Part shown: piece by piece, positions 10,265-21,999 of the stretch | How the letters are laid out: every line of letters begins with the position of its first letter | How positions within the stretch are numbered: the stretch's first letter is position 1 | From: Aselliscus stoliczkanus | Taxonomy: Eukaryota > Chordata > Mammalia > Chiroptera > Hipposideridae | Assembly: GCA_033961575.1 (NCBI GenBank) | Contig: CM066738.1 | Span: forward strand, 91,709,478 to 91,773,477 | DNA length: 64,000 nt | Direction: 5' to 3' | Position numbers and translations under genes: made by a program | Notes under the pieces: model-generated | What the model saw: only the letters and a program-made list of their open reading frames with translations | Databases searched by the model: none | Told to the model about the DNA's origin: nothing

Positions 10265-12120
10265 CCAACCTTTTATTTTGAAAATTTTTTTTGATTTGTA
10301 AAGAAAAATTGAAAGCATAATACAATGAACATCTGTATACATTCCAACTAGATTCAACAATTATTAATATTTGAATAATAATTTTTATTAAGGTATAATT
10401 TACATACAGTGAAATCCTCATATCTTAAGCTATACTCTTCAATTAGTTTTGAAGAATGCTTATCAAGATACATAACATTTCCATTACCCCAGAAAGTTCC
10501 CTCCTACTCCTTCCCAGTCAAACTTCCCACCAGAAACAGCCAATGACCTGATTTCTAATAATACAGAGAGAATTGAAAAATGAAGGAACATTCTCTACTT
10601 ATAGTAAAATGCTATTATTAACCTCAATGCCAAAACCAGACAAAAATTAGTTTTCCTATCTAACTTATAAACAAATCTTACCCCAGGAATGCTGGCATAA
10701 ATATTAAACAACTAGATAATTTGATCCAACTCACCAATTGAGAACAATCAAAATATATGAATTTAGAAAAACAGAAGCAAATACCTAATATAAAGAATTA
10801 TCCAGCCCAAATCTTAGAAGACAGTATTCTAGGTAGTTAAACCAAACAACTGTCCTGAAGGCATTTAACAATCCAAAAGTAAAATCCATAAACTGAGCTA
10901 TGACTTTTGAAGGATTGCTGAGCAAGAGAGAAATAAATCTAAATCTAGTGCCACAGAAGATGGAAAGTCTAATAAACACTCTCCATATATAATATAATAC
11001 CCCATTGGGTAAAGATAAACCAGAAGTAAATCAGCACTTCCACAAATTGCAACCAGGTTTTACAGTAATCAGGAAACTTCAAGCCTTGAATACTGAATAA
11101 ATAGGTCCTAGACTGGCACTCCACAGGCACTGGGCAGAAACAAGCAAAAATCCTCTCCAGATGAAGACATTATCACCCCAAACCTCAAATTATCCTACAA
11201 ATAATTTTCCATATAAAATAACTAGCAGAGTCAGAAATCAGGAAAAGACTGCAATAAAATCATGCTTACACTTTAAAAAAATTAAATAAAAAGTTTGAAA
11301 AAATATAATAGAAACTCTAAAATTGAGAAGTTTAAGAACTCAACTTATAGGTTTAATACTATATTACACACAGTTCGAGCAAGAATTAACAACTAGAACA
11401 TGTTAGAAAGCTATTTGGAATGACACAAAGACAAACAAAAAGATAGAAAATATATAAGAAAATATTAGAGACATAAATTTGAGAGATAAAAGATAATGTT
11501 GAAAAGGTCTAACAAATGTTTATCTGGAGTTCTCAATGAACAGGAAAATCCAGAATGAGGCAGAAATAATATGTGAAGAAGTAAAGTTTGAGATTTCCCA
11601 GACTAATGAAAAATACTGTAGGTAAAGACTTAACAAAACCCTTTCCCATTCTGCATGAGAATTTGACCTTCAGCTAAACTTTCTAGCTCTTTTCATCCAA
11701 AAACATGATAGAAGTTTATGATAAAAATGACCTCTGATTAGAAAATTGCCTTTGGCTCAGAAATAAAAATAAACTATAAATACCTGATGGGGATGCCATA
11801 CTTGGGACTTTCCTGAGTGAGTTAAGTTTACCAGTAAAATATAGCAATTTTAAACATGTATGTACCAAATGACCTGCCTCTGTACCATACAGAACTACAA
11901 TGAAAAATAGATGAAATCCACAAATATAGAGAAGCATTTTACCATAGCTATCTCAATAATTGATATGAAAGGCAAACAAAAATCATTAAAGATATAGAAC
12001 TTTGGAACTGCATAGTTAACAGCCTTGACCCAGTGAATATAAATAATGTACAGAAAATGCATTATTTCAAGTACACATGGAACATTTACAAAAACTGAAC
12101 ATATGCTGACAATAGAGCAG
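10265..12120. repeat. Diverged L1-derived sequence
   Basis: The part to about 10560 resembles an old L1 3' UTR in antisense ('ttattaaggtataatttacatacagtgaaa'). From about 10560 the A-rich sequence resembles L1 ORF2 in sense ('cctcaatgccaaaaccagacaaaaatt', 'ccccaggaatgctggcataaa'). No long frame survives. The boundaries are uncertain. Confidence 0.45.
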
Positions 12121-12562
12121 GTCTCAATAATTTTTAAAATTGTGATAAAATACACATAACAAAATATACCATCTTATTCATTCTTAAGTGTATAGTTCAT
12201 GTGACATTAAGTATAATTGCCTTGTTGCACATCTATCACCACCATTCATCTCCAGAACTCTTTTCGTCTTGCAAAACTGAAACTACTCATTAATCAGTAA
12301 CTCCCTGTTCTCTCCTTCCCCCATCCCCTGACAACCACCATTTTATTTTCTCCATTAATTTGACTAAGCACCTCACATAAGTGGAATTATATAGTACTTA
12401 TCTTTTTGTGACTGACTTATTTCTATTAGCATAGTATCTTCAAAGTTCATTCATGTTGTAGCATGTGACAGAATTCTCTTTTTTTAAAGCTGAATAATAT
12501 TCCATTGTATGTATATAACATATTTTGTTATTCATTTATGTGTTGATGGACACTGAGATTGT

Positions 12563-13060
12563 GTTTTAATCAGTTTGAACTACTAAAGCAAACACCAGGG
12601 CTGACCGAGTGGTGCAGTGGTTAAGCGCTGGCTTGGGAAGCCAGCGGCCCCGGTTTGGGTCCCACATATGAGGGCCAGTGACACTGCCCTCAAAAAAATA
12701 AATAAAGAAAAAAAAAAAAAAAGCAAACACCAGACGGGGTGGTTCAAGAACAAAGATTTATTTCTCACAGTTCTGGAGGCTGGGAAGTCCAAGATCAAGG
12801 TGCCAACAGACTTGGTGTTTAATGAGGGCCGTTTTCCTGATTTGCAGATGGCCACCTTCTTGTATCTTTACATGGTGGGGGATGGGACCTCTGGTCTATT
12901 CCTCCGATAAGGATATTAATCCCATGATAGGGCCTCTACTCTTATGAACTCAGCTAAACCAAGTTACCTCCCAAAGACCCCACCTCAAAATACCATCACA
13001 CTGGGGATTAGGGCTTCAATATATGGGTTTTAAGGGGACACAGACATTCAGTCCATGGTG
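12563..13060 (+). repeat. MaLR-type solo LTR (MLT1-like) in the L1
   Basis: The signature 'ttatttctcacagttctggaggctgggaagtccaagatcaaggtgcc' belongs to this LTR family, and the 3' end reads 'ggacacagacattcagtcca'. A short SINE has jumped into it. The family name is from memory; the repeat nature is clear because a second copy lies at 32539-32948. Confidence 0.6.
12598..12720 (+). repeat. Short SINE inside the MaLR LTR
   Basis: A near-consensus short SINE with an A-rich tail. The target-site duplication AAAGCAAACACCAG lies directly on both sides, so it is younger than the LTR it interrupts. Confidence 0.9.
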
Positions 13061-13375
13061 TATTGCTTCCACCTTTTAGCTATTGTGAATAATGCTGCTA
13101 TGAACATGGGTATACAAATATCTCTTTAAGATCCTGTTTTCAATCCTTTTGGGTAAATACCTGGAAGTGAAATTGCTGGATCATGTGGTAACACTATTTT
13201 TAATTTTTTGAGGAACTGCCATATTGTTTTCCAAAGTGACCATGCCACTTTACAGTCCTACCAGCAGTGCACAAAGGTTTCAATTTCTCCACATCCTCAT
13301 CAATACTTGTTGTTTTCTGGTTTTAATAGTAGCCATCCTAATAGGTGTTAGGTGGTATCTCATGGGTTTCTTTTT

Positions 13376-13856
13376 GTTGTTGTTGTTGTTTTAAAGATTT
13401 TATTGGGGAATTGGGGGAGGGGAATAGCGTTGGGGAATTAGGGAAGGGGAACAGATAAGTTGCTGTCCTTGTGTTCTTCAGTCTAGTTGTGGAGGACGTC
13501 ACTTCATAGGCCCATGTTGGCACTGTGATGATTGCGCTCTTCCCAGGTGAGGCAGATCGGCTGCCAGTCACTGAACGGCTGCTCATGCAGCTCACATCTG
13601 CTGCTGGCCGCTCATGTTGGCTGCTAACCCCTCATGGTAGCTCATGGTAGCCCACTGCAACAGGGGCTGCAGCCTACGCCGTCGCTGTGTCCAGCGACTC
13701 ACCGGAGTCCAGCTCCAGGTTGAGCTGTTGTTCACCATCTTAGCTGTAGAGGGCCCAGTGTCACTGTCCCTCATGTGGGACCCAAACCGGGGCCCTGCTG
13801 CTCAGAGCTGGCGTCCCAAGCCAACTCCTAACCAACGCGCCCACTAGCCCGGCCCT
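13376..13856 (-). repeat. Long SINE inside the L1
   Basis: A minus-strand long SINE with a 'ttaaagattttattggggaattggggg' tail module at the left and its tRNA head at the right. The target-site duplication GGTATCTCATGG is at about 13351-13362 and 13857-13868. Confidence 0.85.
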
Positions 13857-14000
13857 GGTATCTCATGGTTTTGATTTGCATTTCTTTAATGACTAGTGAT
13901 GTTGAACACTTTTCCTGAGCTTATTGTCCATTTGTATATATTCTCCAGAGTAATGTCTATTCAAGTCCCTTATCCGTTTTTTAATCAGTTGTTTGTTGTT

Positions 14001-14929
14001 TTGTTGTTGAGTTTCAACAAATTTTAAAGGGTTAAAATCATACAGATTGTATACTGTGCACAACTAAACTAAAAATCAATAATAGAGAACTAGAAAATCA
14101 CCATATTTTTAGAAATTAAGAAATATGATTCTAAATAATCTATGGCTTAAAGAAGAAATCACAATGAAAAAATTAAAATTATTTACCCGAATGATAATGA
14201 AAATACTACATATGAAAATTTACAAATAGTACCTAAAAGAATGGTTACAGGGAAATTAAAACCTTAAATGTATATGTTACTGTAAAAAAAGCAAAAAAGC
14301 TGATACTCAGTTGACCTAAAGTTTAAAAATAGTACAGAAAAATAAAGCCAAGGAAAGCATAAGGAAGGACATGGTAAACATAAGAGAATAAATTGATGAA
14401 AGGGATAACTAACATATAATTCATAAACAATGCTCATCATTTACTCAAAACTTACCAGATATGCCAGAAAACAAGATCAAGTGACTAAACCCCACACGGG
14501 AGGTTTGTGAGGAGCTGCTACCAGACTGTTTTCTGTTCACTTCTCTACCATAGAAATTGTCATGAGACAGTTTTTTTTATCATCTCCCAGGTTTTGTCAG
14601 ATACGATAAATCATGGTAATAGTATATACCCTTGATATGATGTGATGAAAATGGCACTTATCCCTCCTCCTCTCAAAAAGCCATAACTCCAGATGAATTA
14701 TGAGAAAAAAGTCAGACAAATCCCAATTAAGGGGATTTGAGAAGAGATTGTGTCTGTGGGCTAACCTGGAGGATACCACTATAAAGATTTCTTTCTTAAA
14801 AAAGAAATAGATCTGAAGTAAATATGGCAAAGTGTTAAGATACGACAGAATTAGAAGCTGGGTATACCAATTTATTATTCTCTATATTTGTATGCTTGAA
14901 ACATTTCATGATAAAACACAAACTACATC
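14001..14929. other. Intergenic AT-rich sequence, unassigned
   Basis: Nothing coding is recognised. It is probably more old L1 material in part. Confidence 0.3.
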
Positions 14930-15450
14930 CTAAATATGACCATTCTTCACTACTTCACTGCTACTGCCATCATGGTCCCATCTGACTACAGTAGTCTTCT
15001 GTCTTATTTCCTTGCTTTCTATCTTGTTCCATTACAACCACTCTCCACATAACAGAATGACATTTTATAACTATAAATCAGATCTCACCATCGCCCTATT
15101 CAAAACCTTTCAATGGGTTTACATCACTCTAAAAATAAAAATCAAACTCCTTAGCACAGTCCACAGGCCCTTGTTTTATCGCCTACATTTAGCCCTTATT
15201 CTTCCTCCACAATCATTATTTATCTCCTCAAACTGATTAATTTTCCTCTTGGAACTTCTCACTACCTCAAATTATATTAATTCATAGTGTATGGGCACAA
15301 TTATTCCTGGAGTCCCTGGCCCTTGCTAGAATATAAGTTCCATGAAAGCAGGAGCTTTGTTCTCTGCTGTATCCCCATTGCCAAGAACATTGTTTGACTC
15401 ATAATAAGTATGAAATATTTTCTGGATGAATTAATAAATGAATAATTTCA
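14930..15450 (+). repeat. L2 LINE 3' end
   Basis: Typical L2 blocks occur in order: 'caaaacctttcaatgggtttacatcac', 'aaaaatcaaactccttagca' and finally 'tagaatataagttccatgaaagcaggagctttgttc' with a run-out 'atgaattaataaatgaataa'. Confidence 0.75.
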
Positions 15451-16355
15451 TTTTCATTCCAATAAAATGGTGTAAGACAATGTATGGAGGTTGAATATTA
15501 CAGGGTACTCTATCAACAATAACAGTAACGGCTAAGACTCATTAAGTGCTCATCTGTGCCAGGAATTTCTAAGCACTGGAACCACATACGTTTTATGGTG
15601 CATGTCAGCCTTGCTCTCCCCACAAGCCCTGCAAACCTATTTGTGTCATGGGAGCCTCCTCCCTAGCCATAAATGATCAGATTTGGATGGAACACTGGCT
15701 GAGAAAAGCCCATCTGTTAGCCAGGCAGAAGCAGTCAGGCTCTTTTTCTTGAAAAGAAAAAAAAAATTTTTTTTTCCCTTGAAAATTAGTGCTGAAAGAT
15801 ATATAGGCTGAAGAAGTTTGAAGATGAGTCACAATAATGGCAGGACATTTTTGAGTGATGGGGACAGCTGTGGAGGTCCTTCAAGCTGCACTGGTATCTG
15901 CCCTTTCTGAACCTTGTTGTTCAATGTTTCCTTGGCTTAATGACCTAAGTTACCCACTATCCTTCCAGTAAAATTCATTCCCTTCATTTTTAAAACGAAT
16001 ATGGATAGGGTTCTTTGTTTTGTTGACTATTCATTCCTCTAAAAACAAAAAAATGCAAACAATCTCTTTATCAAGAAAACTTGACTAAGACAGTCTTTCC
16101 TATGGTCTCATTTAATTCTTGCAACACTGTGAGAGAACTGCTGTTCCCATTTTACAGATGAGGAGACAATATCTTTCCTAAAATCTCAGAGCAGTCAAGA
16201 TTCTAATCCTGGCCTGTGTGACTCTAAAGAGGTGCTCTGAACTGCTACACGTGGCTGGAGGAAGGGCAGAAAGAAGACTGTTGCTGAGATGAAGTTAGAA
16301 AGACAGGGCAAACATTTTTTTATTTTAATTGGGTTGTTTGTTTTATTATTGTGTT

Positions 16356-16357
<2 letters not shown>
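15451..16357. other. Intergenic sequence with MIR/L2-like pieces
   Basis: A fragment at about 16095-16250 ('cccattttacagatgaggagac') is MIR- or L2-like. The rest is unassigned. Confidence 0.4.
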
Positions 16358-16391
<34 letters not shown>

Positions 16392-16470
16392 GGGCCCTAA
16401 TATGTGGGATCCAAACGCAGGCCGCTGGTGTCCCAAGCAAGCTGTTAACCACCGCACCACTCGGCCGGCC
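16358..16470 (-). repeat. Short SINE with long poly-A
   Basis: A T run of nearly 30 precedes the minus-strand short SINE, which ends 'ccactcggccggccca'. The long, pure tail suggests recent insertion. Confidence 0.85.
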
Positions 16471-17252
16471 CAGGGAAAACATTTTGATACCATATAGGGT
16501 ACATTAGAAAATGACACTGATAACAATGATGGGGCCAAATCCAGATTTCACTGTTTTGGGATAAATTCCAGTAAAGGCTCTTTATTCTTATATTTCAACA
16601 ATTGTTGGCAGGGAGAGATTTCTACCAACACAGAATGTCTGTATGATTAAAACTTTTTCTCTTCCCATTGACAGAGTTGACAGTTTTTAAAGAATGGCAG
16701 GATACATTTTTGCAGCAAAATAAAAAAATAGAGTTTTAACAATATATATTCAGAGATGACTTACAGTTGGCTGTCACAGGGTTTGCAGTCAGGCAGGTAC
16801 ATTTCTTGTCATTCTTGAAAACTCCCCCTCATTCTTGCCTGCCTAGAGCAGCTTGGCTGAAGATGATTTGACATAAGTGAGACTGTGAACACAGAATTCC
16901 AAAGTGTTTACTTGGAGAGGGACTACTGGAGAGAAGGGGATAGGGACTGGCAGATTCATGTAAAATTTGAAGAGAGTAATCAATAAAACAAAAAGCTTAC
17001 AATTAAGACACTCAGAATCCACCCTCCAAAACATCCTTGCTGTAAGACAAAGAACAAGTGGATTAACTCATTTTCTCCAACCAAAGTTGGATTCTGTTTT
17101 TCAATACTTTGGAAAATCATATGCCTTGAGAAACGGTGGTAAGTTCAAGCTCTCTTTCATATACATCAAATGACACACCTTGGAAGCATCATGAGTGTGC
17201 ACACCAGACACGATTTTGTTGCTTTGGTAATTACTTAAACAGTGTTTTAAAA
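16471..17252. other. Intergenic, unassigned
   Basis: No exon, RNA gene or clear repeat is seen. Confidence 0.35.
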
Positions 17253-17267
17253 CTCAAGCATAAAAGG

Positions 17268-17685
17268 GCCAGCCAAGTGGTGCATTGGTTAGGAACTGGC
17301 TTGGGACGCCAGCTCGGAGCAGCGGGGCCGGGTAAGGATCCCACATATGAGGGCCAGTGACACTGCCCTCTACGGCTGGGATGGTGAACAACAGCTCCAC
17401 CTGGTTGCCTCTATAGCTAAGACGGCAGGCGATGGCGTGGGCTGCAGGCCCTGCTGCAGTGGGCTGCCATAGGATACAATGAGTGTCTGGCAGCCAGAGT
17501 GAGCTGCCAAGAGCCACAGTGAGCAGCCGTCCAGAGGCCAGCGACAGATCTGCCTCACCCGGGAAGAGCGCAATAATACCAACACGGGCCAGTGAAGCGA
17601 TGTCCTCCACAACTAGACTGAAGAACAAAAGGACAGCAACTTGTCTGTTCCCCTCCCCCAATTCCCCAATAAAATCTTTAAAAAA
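17268..17685 (+). repeat. Long SINE
   Basis: Full length with head, GC-rich middle and 'ccccaataaaatcttt' tail. The target-site duplication CTCAAGCATAA lies at about 17253 and 17687. Confidence 0.9.
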
Positions 17686-17796
17686 ACCTCAAGCATAAGA
17701 AATTTTAATGTGTTTTATAAAGGAGGGAAAAACAATATTTTCTTAGCAGTTTTTGTTTTCTCTGTAGGTATTCATAGTTTAAAACGTAATAAATTG

Positions 17797-18245
17797 GGCC
17801 GGCCGAGTGGCGCATTGGTTAAGCGCTGGTTTTGGGATGCCAGCGGCACCGGTTCGGATCCCACATGAGGGCCAGTGACACTGCCCTCTACAGCTAACAA
17901 CAGCTCCACCTGGAGCTGGGCTGTGCGAGCCCCGGTGATGGTGTGGGCTGCAGCCCCTGCTGCAGTGGGCTGCCATAGGTTACAGTGAGTGGCCCGCAGC
18001 CAGCGTGAGTGGCTGGCAGCCAAGCGTGAGCTGCCAATAGCTGCGGTGAGCGACATCCAGAGGCCAGCGACCGATCTGCCTCATCCGGTAAGAGCGCAAT
18101 GACGATACCAACAGTGAAGCAACATCCTTCTCAACTAAACTGAAGAACAAAAAGACAGCAACTTGTCTGTTCCCCTTCCCCGATTCCCCAACGCTGTTCC
18201 CCTCCGCCAATTCCCCAATAAAATCTTTAAAACAAAACAAAACAA
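17797..18245 (+). repeat. Long SINE
   Basis: A second full-length plus copy only about 110 bp after the previous one. The 14-bp target-site duplication AACGTAATAAATTG lies on both sides, so it is an independent insertion and not a tandem duplication. Confidence 0.9.
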
Positions 18246-18379
18246 CAAAAAACGTAATAAATTGATTTTTTTTTAAATCAATTCTCAGATCACGGGGTCT
18301 GCCATTCGCTCACTTCATGCCTTTGCATTCCCTGGAGTCCCACTGCACCAGAAAGGAAGATGAGGCCAGAATCGAATTC

Positions 18380-19200
18380 TCTTCCCCCAAGATGAGTATG
18401 GTAGCTCCATTTTTAATTTTTTTGAGGAACTTCCACAGTGGCTGTACCAATCTACATTCCCACCAATAGTGCACAAAGGTTCCCTTTTTTCCACATCCTC
18501 CCCAACACTTGTTTTCTCTTATCTTCTTGGTAATAGCCATTCTAACAGGTGTGAGGTGGTAGGTATCTCATTATGGTTTTGATTTACATTTCCCTGATGC
18601 TTAGTGATGTTGGGCATCTTTTTATGTACTTGTTGGCCATTCGTATGTGTTTTTTGGAAAAATGTCTATTCAAGTCCTCTGCCCATTTTTAAATCAGATT
18701 GTTTTGTTTTTTGTTGTTTTGCTTTTTTTCTGCTATTGAGTTATATGAGCTCCTTATATATTTTGGATATTAACTCCTTATCAGAAAGATGGTTTGCAAA
18801 TATTTTCTTCCATTCTGTAGGCTGCCTTTTCATTTTGTTAATCATTTCTTTTGTTCTATAGAAGCTTTATACTTTGATGTAGTTCTACTTGTTGATTTTT
18901 GCTTTTGTTACTTGTGGTTTTAGGGTCATATAAAAAAAAATCATCGCCAAGATTGATGGTGAGCTTTTTTCCTATGTTTTCTTCCAGGAGTTTTTTTGGT
19001 TTCAGGTCTTACATTTAAATCCTTAATCCATTTCAAGTTAATTTTTGTGAGTGGTGTAAGATAGGGATCCAATTGCATTTTTTTGCATGTGAATATCCAG
19101 TTTTTTCCATCATCACTTATTGAAGAGACTACCATTTATACCCATTGAATATTCTTGGCTCCCTTGTCAAATATTAGTTGACCAAATATGTGTTTCTTAA
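18380..19200 (-). repeat. L1 ORF2 fragment (antisense)
   Basis: The minus strand encodes the L1 ORF2 C-terminal hallmark (NKCWGGCGKKGTFVHYWWECRLVQPLW, read near 18420-18515) with no intact frame beyond it. The rest, to about 19200, is the reverse complement of more ORF2. It is a dead fragment. Confidence 0.8.
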
Positions 19201-19378
19201 AGTTGGTCTTGGTTAGAAAAGTTTGAAAGACAGCTGTCAAGTGGGGGAGAGTCTTTAGAAAAAAATATATTAAATTTGGAAATCAGGCAAACAGTACAGC
19301 ATATCTTTGCGATGTCATACTAGAGCCATGTATAAGAGGGCCAACAGCTATCCAATAAGACTGTCTGCAATAATGGAG

Positions 19379-19512
19379 GGCTGGCCGAGTGGCGCGGTGG
19401 TTAAGCGCTGGTTTGGGAAGCCAGCGGCCCCGGTTCGGGTCCCACATATGAGGGCCAGTGACACTGCCCTCAAAAAATAAATAAATAAATAAACAAAATA
19501 AATAAATAAATA
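19379..19512 (+). repeat. Short SINE with (AAAT)n tail
   Basis: Close to the short-SINE consensus, followed by AAAT repeats. The target-site duplication AATAATGGA is on both sides. Confidence 0.9.
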
Positions 19513-19699
19513 ATGGAAATGTTCTATATCTGTGTCGTCCAATATATTAGCGACTTGCTACATGTGACAATTGAATATTTGAAATGTGGCTAGTGTGACT
19601 GAGGAACTGAATTTTTTACTCTATTTAATCTTAATTAGTTAAAATTAAATGGAAAAGGCCCAAACTATGTATCTACGTATCTTAGAAAATAAAATTTCT

Positions 19700-19882
19700 G
19701 GGGCAACTGGTTAGCTCAGGTGTTTAGAGCACAGGCTCATAGCACCAAGATTGATGGTTCGATTCCCACATGGGCCACAGAGCTGTGCCCTCCACAACTA
19801 GATTGAAGACGACTGCTTGACTTGGCGTTGATAGATCCTGGAAAAACACGCTGTTCCCCAATAAAAATTTCTAAAAAAAAAA
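19700..19882 (+). repeat. VES-like bat SINE
   Basis: A different tRNA-like head ('ggggcaactggttagctcagg', B box 'ggttcgattccc') is followed by 'ccctccacaactagattgaagacgactgcttgacttgg' and the tail 'gttccccaataaaaa'. This family resembles the VES SINEs of bats, and its tail resembles that of the long SINEs here. Confidence 0.75.
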
Positions 19883-20432
19883 TAAAGAAAATTTCAAAGG
19901 TTATGGTTTGATTGTCCTGTAAAATTTTCACTAGTTTTATATCTAATCTAGCAATTTTATTCTAAAAAAATTTTTTTAATGTCTATACACACCCAGTTCC
20001 TCAAAATGCTCTTTAAAGCATCTCACTGGCTCCCACAGTGAGTTATGTAAAATCTTTGACATGTGTCCATTCATATCAAAGACTCATGTTTTAACTTTTT
20101 GAAAATCATGTCAACAAAACAATGTAATAAATGCTGCTTGAAAAGTATGTAGTGGAATTAGGAACTAATTTTCTTTCCACCTAAGCTCTGCCTAGGTTAA
20201 GTGTGGTGATTGGAAAAACTCCATTGCATTGTCCTAAATGGCGATTTCTGAGCTGAGCCTTAGTAGGCAAAAGAGGCTTTTATTAGGCACATGAGAAGAG
20301 CATGATCCCCCACATGAAAGGAACTGCTCTTTAGAGGTTCCCAAGGAGTCTCGTAAGCAGCTCATGTATGCTGTAGTGGGAGTGAGGGGGTGCCTGGGCC
20401 AGGGTGGGAATGACAGGTGAAACTAGACAAAG

Positions 20433-20645
20433 AGGGTGGCAGCATGGTGTAGTGAAAAGAAACATTGGCTTCTATCAGGAGACCTAGGTTTGCATCCTCG
20501 CTGCATCTTGTTGGATAACTTCGAATTGGTTAATTGGGCTCTTTGAGCCTGTTTCCGCAACTGTAAATTGGGAGTATTAATAATTTATTCATGTGGTGTT
20601 AGGATTAAATTAGATAGCCACATGAATCACATATGTTGTCTGTTT
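20433..20645 (+). repeat. MIR SINE
   Basis: The MIR landmarks appear in order: 'gtggcagcatggtgtagtg', a B-box-like 'aggtttgcatcctcgctgc', and 'ggttaattgggctctttgagcctgtttccgcaactgtaaattggg'. Confidence 0.75.
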
Positions 20646-21500
20646 AATAAGTTATAGTGATTATTACTAATGGAGAATGGTTAACAATTTCAAATGGTGC
20701 TAAATTTGAAATAGGATAAACAGTGTAAAATAATCTATAATTGGATTTCCTAATTAGGAAGTTATTGGTGACTCTAGCAAGAACAGCTTCAAGGAGTAGG
20801 AGCAGAATATGCTGAGGAATGAATGAGGGACAGAAGTGATGAAGAGGACAGCTGGTCCTTTCAGAAAGCTGGAAGTGAATGGGAGAGAGGTGATTCAATT
20901 CAACAATTATGAGAGCTTTTCATTAGACTGAGAAGACTTGAATATTTTTCTATCCTGAGGGGAGAAAATGGGTGAAGGAGGCCAAAGATAATGAAGAAGG
21001 ATGGTTTAGAATAGGGTTGGTTTAGAACAGGGTTCACAGCAAGAGACAGAAGGGAAAGCCGCTGAAGACACAGAGCAGTTAATACACGAAGAAAATGGAG
21101 TGGAGGAAAATGTAAAGTCCATGTCGATCTACTTCTGAGAGTAGGTCTGATGTGGAAGGAGTTGGAGAAGGGAAAGGTTGATGATGATGTACAGTTTGCA
21201 TCCCAGAAAGACCCTGACAACCAAAAAAAAAAAAAAGTCCACAATAGATTTTTTCAGCCTAAATGGACCACGTATAAACAACTTCAAAGTAAAGCAGGAA
21301 CTTCCAAACCTTTATCTTAATGGGGCGGGAAACGAGGTGCCTAGAGAAGGAGATGTCCAAGTACAGTTTTGGGAACTTAAGTATTGGATCACAAAGGCCT
21401 GAACAACTGCCAAAATAAAGGACAAATTCTATGATACTTAATTTTGGGTTAACTTGCATTTTAGAGACAGGCAAGAGAATCACAATTGTAAACCCCGCTC
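20646..21500. other. Upstream flank of KATNAL2, unassigned
   Basis: Nothing coding is seen. It may include distal regulatory sequence of KATNAL2. Confidence 0.35.
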
Positions 21501-21533
21501 CAAGCCCTGACAATCATCCCCTCTCAGTCTCTT

Positions 21534-21666
21534 GATTGGTCAGTGTCAAGCAAATGCTCTTGACTGAATATGCTAATTTTATCATTGATTGGCATGCTAA
21601 AGAGTCCATCTGTGCCCGGTGATTGGCTGACCTGTCTAGGCTCTGGCTAATCCTGAAAGGGGCGGG
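21534..21666 (+). promoter_or_regulatory. KATNAL2: KATNAL2 proximal promoter: three inverted CCAAT boxes and a GC box
   Basis: Three GATTGG elements (CCAAT on the minus strand) lie at 21534-21539, 21587-21592 and 21621-21626. A GC box GGGGCGGG follows at 21659-21666. There is no TATA box. The set lies 100-240 bp upstream of the KATNAL2 start codon, a layout typical of NF-Y/Sp-driven promoters. The start site is inferred to lie at about 21660-21760. Confidence 0.65.
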
Positions 21667-21771
21667 CAGGTTAAGTGTTAGGTTTCTCCGAGCTGTCTTC
21701 CTTGGATGTACTTACAGGCCGATCACTAAGTGGCTCCTTTTCTCCTCTCTCTGCGGTCCTGACAGTATCTG

Positions 21772-21822
21772 ATGGAGCTTTCTTACCAGGCCCTCAAAGT
21801 CACGCATCAGGCGCGGGAAGCG
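21772..21822 (+). CDS. KATNAL2: KATNAL2 coding exon 1 (codons 1-17)
   Basis: The ATG at 21772 opens MELSYQALKVTHQAREA, the KATNAL2 N-terminus, and the exon ends on a full codon before the donor GTAAGG at 21823. An in-frame TGA at 21760-21762 lies just upstream, so no longer N-terminus is possible from this exon. The start context has G at +4 but C at -3, so it is not optimal, and the in-frame ATG in exon 2 (codon 20) could serve as a second start. Confidence 0.93.
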
Positions 21823-21902
21823 GTAAGGAAAGCATATTAAAAAAAGATCTGTACCAGGAACTCCTCTCCCCTTCTTGCTAATTGCCCATTTGCGTGCCTC
21901 CG

Positions 21903-21916
21903 GTTGCTATGGCGAC
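21903..21916 (+). promoter_or_regulatory. KATNAL2: RFX X-box-like palindrome at the KATNAL2 start
   Basis: GTTGCTATGGCGAC differs from the RFX-factor X-box consensus GTTGCCATGGCAAC at two of 14 positions and keeps the two-half palindrome. It lies 81 bp after the end of exon 1, inside a locally GC-rich stretch (21880-22060). RFX factors drive many cilia genes, which fits KATNAL2. Function is inferred. Confidence 0.6.
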
Positions 21917-21999
21917 AGAGTACACCGCCCGAGTGGCGCAAGCGCACTGAGTGCCCCCACTGGTCAAGTCCGGGGGCTGGGCTTGAGGTTGTGATGCTG

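Larger units (their letters stand above)
12130..14000 (-). repeat. Old L1 (antisense) carrying nested insertions
   Basis: The plus strand reads as the complement of an L1 ORF2 end and 3' UTR ('gctgaataatattccattgtatg', 'gctattgtgaataatgctgctatgaacatggg', 'gaaattgctggatcatgtgg'). It is split by a MaLR-type LTR (about 12563-13060) and by a long SINE (13376-13856). No functional frame remains. Confidence 0.75.
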
